A stretch of 64,000 nucleotides of DNA from Streptococcus suis (GTDB lineage: Bacteria > Bacillota > Bacilli > Lactobacillales > Streptococcaceae), in NCBI GenBank assembly GCA_002831545.1, contig CP025095.1, positions 620,001 to 684,000 of the forward strand, written 5' to 3'. The translations under genes and the position numbers were made by a program. Positions 35,701 through 47,700 of this stretch are shown in pieces (within the stretch, counting starts at the first letter, position 1; each line of letters opens with the position of its first letter). The notes beneath the pieces are model-generated. The model did no database searches. It saw nothing but the letters and a program-made list of their open reading frames with translations, and was not told where the DNA came from.

Positions 35701-38700
35701 CGCCAGTTTTGGGTGGTGATAGAATGGAAATCTATAGCGATGTAGCTGCTCATGCAATCAGTACAGTAGGTCGTAAGGTACCAAGACCAAATCAACCAAC
35801 ACCAGTAGAAGAATATGGTGAAAATTCTACACGACTGAATGAGTTAATCGTGACAGATCAAGAATCTGGTATCAATATTGACTCTGTCACATTCGATGAA
35901 GCAACACAAAGACACCTTCAACTGCTTGGTCTTAAGTTTGTCAAGTATGACAGACAGCAGGATAATGGAGCAGTAGGTTACTTCACCACCATCGAAGAAA
36001 ACGGTGTTGTCAACTTTACTGGTACAGGCATTGCCAAATTCTACTTCACAGTTGCCAATACTCATGGTGTGGTTTCGCCAAGACTAGAGTACCGCTATAT
36101 CCTGAAAGATGACATTGCCCCAACAGCGACTCCAACAGAGCATGTCCTTATCAGAGGTCAAGAAGCGACCATTACGATTCCGATTCAGGATAACTCTATG
36201 TTTGGTACTGAGGGCGGTGTGTCAACAGGAACGATGAGTATTCGTCCAGAAAACAACACTTCTGATCCACTCACGCCAGCTATCCTCAACTTTACAAACG
36301 GAAATACCCCTCAAGCCTTTACAATTTCTATACCAGACAGTTCTCCAGAATTTGTATTCGAGAATCATAATTATGGCAAACGGTCACGTACAGGAACGGT
36401 AAGCTTGACTGCCAACCCAAGTCAAACCTTGGAACGCACGACTTATAAATTCCGTGTTGCAGACGGTAACACACCACGTGGAACTAGTGAAAAAGTGACT
36501 TTCACCGACATCACCTTCACTGTTGTGGATCGTTTGGCAGCTCCAGAAGAAAGTGCCAAAGTCTCTGTCAACAACCCAAGTCGTTTGACAGAAGATGAGA
36601 AGAATGCCATCAAGCAGGCTGTCAGAACTGCTAACCCACACATCGCAGAGATTGACAATGCAGCAAACGGTGACACAAACAAGCAGGTACGGATTGATGT
36701 TGCAGAAAACGGTCGAGTAACCGTCACCTACCCACACGGTGGCAAGACAGATACGCTTACAGCTCAGCAAGTATCAAAAACCAACCCAGCTCCAACCTTC
36801 GGAGACTTTGGTGTCAATACAACCGTTGGAAGCTCAACATACAAGACAATCTTTGTCTTTGGTGCTAAGACTAACGGTAGCGAAGTTGTAGAATATGCTC
36901 CAGACTTTGTACCTGACAATGCAACAGGCGGTATCCCAGTCCAAGACAATACTGGCATTGCCAAGGTTGAATTGATTGGTATTGACAATGAAAACAAGGT
37001 AACGAATACAGGTATTGCCTTTACACCAGAGGGTAAGTTGCTTGGTGAATTTGACAGAAACCAGTCTACTAACCTGGTTCGTAATGGTATCAACAGCGTA
37101 TGGCACCATAGAATCAAGGCGACAGACAATGGCAACCCTGCCAAGTCAGCCATCACCTCAACTATCCGTATCAAAGCTTACCGTGTTGAGAAGACAGATG
37201 AGACAGCCATCGCAAAAGTATATGGCACAGCTCTCACTCAGGATGAATTGACCAACAAACTCCGTGTTGCTGTAAGCTCAGGCATGACTGTCCCAGCGGA
37301 TAACCATAGCCACAAGGTAGCAGGTTACACACCTGAAAATGGCCAGTTCACAGCAATCACAAATATTTCTGAACTTCCAACAAGTGGCAACTACACTGTG
37401 AAGATGGAAACAACCAACGTTTACGGTCAAACCATCGTCAATAACATTGCAGTGGATTACAATGAGCAAAAAGATGTGATCGAACCAATTGCTCCAACTC
37501 AGCAGGCCCTCATTGATGGTGCGGCTCCAACGACAGACGCAGATAAGACTGCTCTGATCAATGCCCTCAAAGAGGCCAACAAAACTCCAGAAGGCACATC
37601 TAAATTCCCAGAAAATACTACATTTGATGTTGCTGAGGATGGTACAGTAACCATCACTTATCCAGACCGCTCATCAGAGCAAGTAACAGTACCATTCAAG
37701 CAGAAAGACAGTGCTCAGCACACTCCAAGCGTGACTGAAACACCGATTAATTCTGCTGCTACAACTGGCACACCATTGACAGAGGATGAGCGCAATGCCG
37801 TTAAGGCAGCGGTAACTGTTCCGAACTTCCCAGCTGGTGACAAACAGCCTACTATCACAGTTCCAGACAATGCTAGTGTGACGAATGGTACAAATGGAAA
37901 CACAGGCAAGCCAGTTGTTGTTGCGACCGTCGAGTACCCAGATGGTACGACTGAACAGGTGGAAGTACCAGTTCGCCAGAGAGATACCCTTGCGGATAGT
38001 ACTGAATTGGTAGTGCCTGAGGCTGTTCAAATCAAGGGGACAACTGTAGCAGAGGATGAAAAACAAACCATCATCGATGCACTTAAAGCAGCCAACCCAG
38101 GTAAATTGTCTGATGACACACGCTACGAGGTTGCTTCTAATGGTGTAGTGACGGTTATCTACAATGATGGCTCTCGTGAAGACGTAAATGTACCGCTTAA
38201 ATCAGGTCTTCCAACAGTAACTACCCAGCCGAATGATTTGGTAGTCTTCAAGAATACAGATATGACCACTCCAGTGGAGTTGGGAGGCTTTACGGACAAC
38301 GAATCAATTAAGGATGTCCAAATTGTCTCTACCAATGGAAGCACTAAGGATGAGATGGGCTTGACGGTTGGTGAAAAAGACAAGGGAAGCAATACGAAGG
38401 CAGCCTTGATTTCTGGTAAAACAGATTCTGCTATCGGCAAACATACCCGTAAGCTTCGTGCCTTGGATAACTTAGACCAAGCAAGTGCGGCGACAAATGA
38501 CTTCTATGTTCGTATTGTTGATGCCACTGTTAACCAGCCAGAGACAGCTATTGAAAAAGCCTTTGATCAAGCACTGACTCCTGAGGATGTTAGACCTAAG
38601 ATCAACTTCAATGTTGGTTCAGGTCAAAATAATTTGATTGATTTTGATGTGGTTATTCCAGCAGATGCTCCGACAAGCGGTAAGAATGTGGAAGTTCCAG

Positions 38701-41700
38701 TAATCATTCGCACAAAAGCACATGCAAGCGCGTCAGAAGAGTTCAAACGAACATTTGTATCTCAAGACAAGACAGTAACGGTTCGTGCTACATGGCCAAC
38801 TCAGGCTGATAACATCGAGGTGACAGCACCGGCTGACACAACTCCAGTTCTCATCGATGGTGCAAGATCAACTTCAGAGGCAGATAAGACTGCTCTGATC
38901 GATGCCCTCAAAGAGGCCAACAAAACTCCAGAAGGCGCATCTAAATTCCCTGAAAATACTAGATTTGATGTTGCTGAAAATGGTGCTGTGACTATCACTT
39001 ACCCAGACAACTCATCTGAAACAGTGAACGTACCATTCAAGCAGAAAGACAGTGCTCAGCACACACCAGTAGTAGCTGAAACACCGATCAACTCTGCTGC
39101 AACGGCAGGTACAGAATTGACAGAAGATGAGCGCAATGCAGTCAAGGCAGCGGTAACTGTTCCGACCTTCACTGGCGACAGACAGCCAACCGTCACAGTT
39201 CCAGCGGACGCTCGTGTGACAAATGGTACAGAAGGAAATACAGGCAAGCCAGTTGTTGTAGCGACAGTTGAGTACCCAGACGGTTCAAGTGAAAACGTTG
39301 AAGTACCAGTTCGCCAGAGAGATAATGCCAAGTATGAAGCCACTGTGACAAATCCAGAAGCTCCAGCAGCTATCAAGGCTAGCCATGAGACCGGTACACA
39401 AATCACAGACCAGGCTGATAAGGATGCTATCCTTGCCAAGGTTTCTGTTCCGACAGGTTCTAATGGCACACCAAGTCTGGATCAAAATCCTGTGGTTGAG
39501 GAACAAGGTGGCAAGCAAGTTGTCAAGGTAACCGTGACCTACCCAGACCAGACAACAGACACTGTCTATGTCCCAGTAGATCAGAAGGATAATGAAGCCC
39601 ACAACCCAACAGCACCAGCTGAAGCTGTCAAATTGGATGCACCAGCTACTGCCAACAGCACCCTATCAGACGATGATAAGAATGCCATCAAGGCAGCAGT
39701 GACTGTGCCAGCAAACTCTGGTGGTCAAGTAAGTCTTCCAGAGGATGCTAAGGTTGAGCTTGTGAATGGCAATCCAGTTGTCAAAGCAACGGTGACCTAT
39801 CCAGATGGCACTAATGATTTTGTCGATGTCCCAGTTGTCCAAAAAGATAGTACCAAGTACGATGCGACTGCTAAAGAAACACCGGTACCATTGGATAGTC
39901 CAGTGACGCCAGGTCAAACCCTTTCTGCTGAAGAAAAAGAAGCCTTGAAGTTTGGTGTCAATGTACCAGTAGGTTCAAATGGTGAGATTCATGTCCCTGA
40001 CAATGCAGCTGTTAAATTGGTTGGCGATAAGCCTGTCGTTGAGGCAGAAGTTCGCTACCCAGATGGCACAGTTGATAAGGTTCAGGTACCAGTTCGCCAG
40101 TATGACAGAGCTGTTTACACACCAAACTTGGTAAATCCTAAAGAGGTTCCTATCTCTGTAGAGCCAACAAATGACACTCAGATTGCCAGCCCAGATGACG
40201 CAGCTATTCTTGCCAATGTAGATGTCCCAGCAGCTACTCCAGATGGCACTAAGCCAGAAGTGACTAAGACGATTGCTTCGCCAGTCAAAGACGGTACAGG
40301 TACAAATCAAGGTAAGAAAGTTGTCGAAGTAGAAATTACTTACCCAGATAAGTCTAAAGAGAAGATTGAAGTTCCTGTCAAACACGCTGACAACCAAGTC
40401 CACAACCCAGAAGCTCCTACTAGGCCAGTTCAATTGGACGTAGCAGCAACGACCGACACTAGCTTGTCCGATGCTGATAAGCAAGCTGTCAAGGATGCTG
40501 TGACGATTCCACAAGGTTCAGGCGGTGTAGCAAGTCTTCCAGAGGATGCCAAGGTTGTTGACCGAAATGGTACACCAGTTGTTCCAGTGACAGTGACCTA
40601 CCCAGACGGCACGACTGAAACAGTGGATGTCCCTGTTGTCCAAAAAGACAGCACCAAGCATACCCCAGTCTTGACAGAGGCGAACAGCCCAGTCTTGACC
40701 GACACACCTGCTAAGGCAAATGAGCCAGTTCAAGAGACTGATAAGGCAGCTATTGCAGCCAAGGTTGATAAGACAAATCTTCCTCAAGGTACAGAGACTA
40801 AGGTGCCAGATGATGCTGTGGTTGAGCTTGAAAATGGCAAGCCAGTTGTTCCAGTTCTTGTAAGCTACCCAGACGGTACTTCTGAAACCATCAAGGTTCC
40901 GGTTGACCAGAAGGATGACTTGACTTACAACCCAGAAGCACCGAACAAGGACAATGCTGTAGCGATTACTTCTCCACAAACTCCAGGTACAGAAATCACT
41001 GATCCTACTGATAAAGCAGCGATCCTTGATAGCGTGATAGTTCCTGCTGTAGATGGTGGTCAGGCTCCTAAGGTTACTAAGGAAATCACTTCACCAGTGA
41101 CAGAAGGTCCAGATGGTCCGTATGTGACAGTGAAAGTAAGCTACCCAGACGGCACTTCTGAAACCGTCAATGTCCCTGTTAACCAGAAAGATAACGAAAC
41201 CCACAACCCAACAGCACCAGAAACGGCTGTTCAAGTGGATGCACCAGCTGTTCAAGACGGCACCTTGTCAGAAGATGATAAGAAAGCCATCAAGGATGCT
41301 GTAGTAATCCCAGATGGTTCAGGTGGTGAGGTAAGTCTTGCACCAGATGCTAAGGTTGAGCTTGTGGATGGCAAGCCAGTTGTTCCAGTGACCGTGACTT
41401 ATCCAGACAATACGACAGATACAGTCTATGTTCCTGTAGTTCAAAAAGACAGCGTGAAGCACACGCCAAGCTTGACGGATGCGGATCAACCTGTCTTGAC
41501 CAATACACCAGCTAAGGCTGAAACACCTGTACAAGATGCAGACAAGGAAGCTATTGCTGCGAAGGTTGACTTGAACAAGTTGCCAGAAAATACCACAGCT
41601 AAGGTTCCAGATGGAGCTAAGGTTGAGCTTGTGGATGACAAACCAGTTGTTCCAGTTCTTGTAAGCTACCCAGATGGTACTTCTGAAATCATCAAGGTTC

Positions 41701-44700
41701 CAGTTGACCAGAAAGATAGCGAGACCTACACACCAACAGCACCAGCTGCAGAAGCACCGGTAGCCATTACTGGTTCAGATGCGCCAGATGCACCGATTGC
41801 GGAAGCTGATAAGCCAGCTATCTTAAATAGTGTGACGGTTCCAGCTGTAGATGGTGGTCAGGCTCCTGAGGTTACTAAGGAAATCACATCACCAGTTAAG
41901 GTGGTTGATGGCAAGGCATTCGTTGAAGTAACGGTGACTTACCCAGATAAGACCAGCGAAGTGATCTCTGTTCCAGTCAACCAGAAGGACAATGAAGCCA
42001 ACAACCCAACGGTTACAGCTCCTGAAAAACCAGCTCCAATCAGTGTTCCAGTTGCTGAAAATACTCCAGTAGAGTCAGATGCAGATAAGAAATTGATTAC
42101 AGACAAGGTCAATGTAGCCGGTCTTCCAAACCCTCCTCAATCTGTCAAAGTAGCAGAACCTGCTAAGGTGGTTATGGATCAAGCTGGTAATCCTGTGGTC
42201 AATGTAGAAGTGACCTATCCAGATGGCACTAAGGATATTGTCCCTGTTCCTGTTAAACAAGCGGATAACCAAACAAACACTCCAAGCCTGAAAGAACCAG
42301 AACTTGGCAAGCCAGCTGAAGCTTTGGTGGCTATCGATCCAACTCCAGGTGTAGCAATCACCAACCAAGCGGACAAGGATGCGGCAGTGGCTAAGGTTGA
42401 CTTGAGCAAGTTGCCAGTAGGCACGACAGCAGCGGTTGCGGATGGTGCAGTTGTTGCCAACGATCCATTGACCAACAAACCAGTTGTTCCTGTGACAGTG
42501 ACTTACCCAGATGGTACTTCTGAAATCATCAATGTTCCTGTGAAACAGGCTGATAATTTGGCTCTGGATCCAAGTCTGAAAGACACCAATCCAGTTCCAA
42601 TTCTGACAGAAGCGACTGTTGGTTTGACGGTGTCAGATAAGGCAAACTTGGATGCTATTGCTGCTAAGGTAGATCCGAAGACAGGTAAGGCTGAAGTGGT
42701 GAATAACACCATTGTTGCTGGTAAGGAAGATGGTCCACATGCTGGTCAACCAGTTGTCAATGTTCTTGTGACCTACCCAGACGGTACTCAAGATACGATT
42801 GAAGTGCCAGTTAAGCAGGCAGACAACGTTGTGAATGAGCCAAGCTTGACAGACCAGATTCCAGTACCAATCCAGGCAGCTGCAACAACTGGTACGCCAG
42901 TTCCTGCGGATGACAAGCCAGCTATTCTTGCTAAGGTTGACCTTCCAGCAGGTGCAGAAGCTACAATCGCAGATGACGCTACTGTTGTCCGTGAAGATGG
43001 TCAGGCAGTTGTTCCAGTAACGGTGACCTACCCAGACGGTACGACTGATACAATTTCTGTTCCAGTCAAACGTGCAGACAATAGCAAGTACACACCAAGT
43101 CCAGTGACAGATCCTGTTCAGGTTGATGCTGCGACGGCTCCAGGTACAGCTATTACTAGCCAGGATGACAAGGATGCGATTATTGCAGCGGTACCAGTAC
43201 CGAAAGTGGCTGCTGGTGAGAAAGCTCCTGTTGTCAGCCTTCCAGAAAATCCACGGGTAGAAGAAGTTAACGGTCAGCCAGTTGTCAAGGCTATTGTGAC
43301 CTATGCAGATGGTACGACAGATACAGTGGATGTTCCGATTGTACAAAAAGTAAGTGCAACCAAGGAACCAAGTCTGAAAGAAGCTGAAGCGGGCAAACCA
43401 GCTCAAGCTGTTATTACAGAAAATCCTACAGCAGGTGCAAGCATCACTGATCCAGCAGATCAGAATGTTATCCTTGACAAGGTTGTCGTTCCAGAAGGTG
43501 GCAAGGCAAGCATCGCTGATGACGCTGTAGTGGAAATGGATGGTGACCAACCAGTTCTTCCTGTGACAGTGACCTATACAGATGGTTCGAAAGATATCAT
43601 CAAGGTTCCTGTGAAACAAGCGGACAATGTGGCCAAAGAGCCAAGCTTGAAGAGCCAAACTCCAGTTGGCGTTATGGATGCTCCGGCGGTAGGTGCTCAA
43701 GTAGAAGAGCCAGCAGATCTTGAAGCGATCAAGAACAATGTAGATACCAAGGGTGGTACAGCAAGCATTGAGGATCCTACGATTGTAGAAGGTCCAAACA
43801 ACCAGCCAGCTGTTGCGGTTAAAGTAACCTACCCAGATGGTACGGCAGATACTATTCTTGTTCCGATTAAGACAGCGGACAATGTGACCTACACTCCTGT
43901 CTTGAAGTCTACTGATCCTGTTCTGGTTTCTGTAGCGACTGACAATGGTACAGCAGTTCCAGAAGCTGATCAGGCTAAGATCTTGGCAAATGTTGACGTT
44001 CCTGCCTTGACAGCAGATGGTGACAAGCCAGCTGTGGATCTTTCAATTGAAAATCCAGTTGTTCTTCAGAAGAATGGCCAAGCAGGTGTCGAAGTAACAG
44101 TGACCTACCCAGATGGTTCGAAAGATAAGATTTTCGTTCCAGTGGACACTGATACAGACAAGGATGGCTTCAGCAACAAGGAAGAAGAAAAAGCAGGTAC
44201 AAGCGCAACCGATCCAGCTTCAACTCCAGATGGTCAAGATAGTGCAGAACGTCTAAATCCAGGTCTAACTGAGCCAGTAGAAGTTAAGAACCCAGACAAG
44301 CTTACTGATGCAGAGAAAGAAGCTGTTAAGAAAGCCGTTGAGGCTTCAAACGACTTGCCAGCTGGAACGACTGTTTCAGTTGCAAACGATGGTACGGTTA
44401 CAGTTACTTACCCAGATAATTCAACAGACACTATCCAGCCAAAAGATGCAGTTACTCAGTTTGTAGATACAGATGGTGATGGTATCAGCGATCGCCAGGA
44501 AACTGAAAATGGTACAGATCCAAGCAAGGTTGACAGTGACAACGACGGCTTCTCAGACAAGGAAGAGGTCGAACGTGGCACAGACCCTACTAAGGCAGAT
44601 TCTAAACCAGCTTCAAGCGAGACAGACACGGACGGCGACGGCATCAGCAATGAAGATGAAGCTACACGTGGCACAGATCCAAACAAATCTGACACAGATG

Positions 44701-47700
44701 GCGATGGCTTCTCAGATCAGGAAGAAATCACAGCCGGCAGCAACCCAACTAAGGCTGATTCAACCCCAGCTAATGTGGATAAAGACGGCGATGGCTTCAC
44801 TGATACAGAAGAAGCAGCGGCGGGTACAGATGCAAATAACCCATCTTCAACTCCAGAAGGTCAAGATAGTGCAGAACGTCTAAATCCAGGTCTAACTGAG
44901 CCAGTAGAAGTGAAGAATTCAGACAAGCTTACTGATGCAGAGAAAGAAGCTGTTAAGAAAGCCGTTGAGGATTCAAACGACTTGCCAGCTGGAACGACTG
45001 TTTCAGTTGCAAACGATGGTACGGTTACAGTAACCTACCCAGACAAGTCCACAGACACTATCCAACCAGCAGAGACAGTTAAAGTCGCTAAGGACACAGA
45101 CAAGGATGGCTTCACTGATACAGAAGAGGCAACGGCAGGTACAAGCGCAACAGACCCATCTTCAACTCCAGCAGGTCAAGATAGCGCCGGTCAATTAACA
45201 CCAAGCCTAGCTGAACCAGTAGAAGTGAAGAATCCAGACAAGCTTACTGATGCAGAGAAAGAATCTGTTAAGAAAGCTGTTGAGGATTCAAACGACTTGC
45301 CAGAGGGAACTGAGGTTACGGTCTCAGACAATGGTACAGTTACAGTAACCTACCCAGACAAGTCCACAGACACTATCCAACCAGCAGAGACAGTTAAAGT
45401 CGCTAAGGACACAGACAAGGATGGCTTCACTGATACAGAAGAGGCAACGGCAGGTACAAGCGCAACAGACCCATCTTCAACTCCAGCAGGTCAAGATAGT
45501 GCAGATCGTCTAAATCCAGGTCTAACTGAACCAGTAGAAGTGAAGAACCCAGACAAGCTTACTGATGCAGAGAAAGAATCTGTTAAGAGAGCTGTTGAGG
45601 AAACTAACGACTTACCAGCTGGAACAGAAGTTTCAGTCTCAGACAGTGGTACGGTTACAGTAACCTACCCAGACAAGTCCACAGACACTATCCAGCCAGC
45701 AGAGACAGTTAAAGTCGCTAAGGACACAGACAAGGATGGCTTCACTGATACAGAAGAGGCAACGGCAGGTACAGACGCAACTAACCCATCTTCAACTCCA
45801 GCAGGTCAAGATAGCGCCGGTCAATTAACACCAAGCCTAGCTGAGCCAGTAGAAGTGAAGAATCCAGACAAGCTTACTGATGCAGAGAAAGAATCTGTTA
45901 AGAAAGCTGTTGAGGATTCAAACGACTTGCCAGAGGGAACAGAGGTTTCAGTCTCAGACAATGGTACAGTTACAGTAACCTACCCAGACAAGTCCACAGA
46001 CACTATCCAGCCAGCAGAGACAGTCAAAGTCGCTAAGGACACAGACAAGGACGGCTTCACTGATACGGAAGAGGAGAAAGCAGGTACAAATGCCACAGAT
46101 CCATCTTCAACTCCAGCAGGTCAAGATAGTGCAGGTCAATTAACCCCAGGTCTAACTGAGCCAGTAGAAGTGAAGAACCCAGACAAGCTTACTGATGCAG
46201 AGAAAGACGCTGTTAAGAAAGCTGTTGAGGATTCAAACGACTTGCCAGAGGGAACAGAGGTTACAGTCTCAGACAATGGTACAGTTACAGTTACTTACCC
46301 AGACAAGTCCACAGACACTATCCAGCCAGCAGAGACAGTTAAAGTCGCTAAGGACACAGACAAGGATGGCTTCACTGATACAGAAGAGGCAACGGCAGGT
46401 ACAGACGCAACTAACCCAGCTTCAACTCCAGCAGGTCAAGATAGCGCCGGTCAATTAACACCAAGCCTAGCTGAGCCAGTAGAAGTGAAGAATCCAGACA
46501 AGCTTACTGATGCAGAGAAAGAATCTGTTAAGAAAGCTGTTGAGGATTCAAACGACTTGCCAGAGGGAACAGAGGTTTCAGTCTCAGACAATGGTACAGT
46601 TACAGTTACTTACCCAGACAAGTCCACAGATACTATCCAGCCAGCAGAGACAGTCAAAGTCGCTAAGGACACAGACAAGGATGGCTTCACTGATACGGAA
46701 GAGGAGAAAGCAGGTACAAATGCCACAGATCCATCTTCAACTCCAGCAGGTCAAGATAGCGCAGGTCAATTAACCCCAAGTCTAACTGAGCCAGTAGAAG
46801 TGAAGAACCCAGACAAGCTTACTGATGCAGAGAAAGAAGCTGTTAAGAAAGCTGTTGAGGATTCAAACGACTTGCCAGAGGGAACAGAGGTTACAGTCTC
46901 AGACAATGGTACAGTTACAGTTACCTACCCAGACAAGTCAGCGGATACTATCCAGCCAACAGACACAGTCAAAGCTGCTAAACCTGTTTCAGAAACACCA
47001 GTTGCACCAAGCAAGCCAGAAGTTACATCAACAGCTTCAGGTGCTGTAGTTGTTACACCACCAACTGACAATGTAACTAACCTTGACATTACCTTCACTC
47101 CAGAAGGCGCAAGCCAACCAGTTACTGTAGTTGTAAGTAAGGATGAAAATGGCATATGGACAGCCCCAGCTGATTCAGGCCTTGTCATTAACTCAGATGG
47201 CACCATTACCATCCCAGCTGAAAAAGTAGCAGATGGCACAGCCGTGACGGTAGTTGCTGAGAATGGTTCAATATCTTCACCAGAAGTAGGTTCAACAGTT
47301 GTTCCTGTTCCAGCAGTAACTCCAGAAACACCAGTTGCACCAAGCAAGCCAGAAGTTACAGCAACAGATTCAGGTGCTGTAGTTGTTACACCACCAACTG
47401 ACAATGTAACCAACCTTGACATTACCTTCACACCAGAAGGTTCAAGTCAACCAGTTACTGTAGTTGTAAGTAAGGATGCAACTGGTACATGGACAGCACC
47501 AGCTGATTCAGGTCTTGTTGTCAATCCAGATGGCACTATTACCATCCCAGCTGAAAACGTAGCCGATGGTACAGCCGTGACGGTAGTGGCTGAGAATGGT
47601 TCAGTATCTTCACCAGAAGTAGGCTCAGCAGTTGTTCCTGTTCCAACTCCAGAACTTCCAGCTATCCCAGCTAAGCCAACATCAGTTACTAATGCAGACG

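Noticed and set aside
42633..43700. 355-codon open frame on the minus strand inside the giant gene
   Set aside because: It arises from the repetitive composition of the plus-strand gene; the translation is Trp/Cys/Asn-rich with no domain and no ribosome site. The same holds for the other minus-strand frames at 39975-40514 and 46925-48208.
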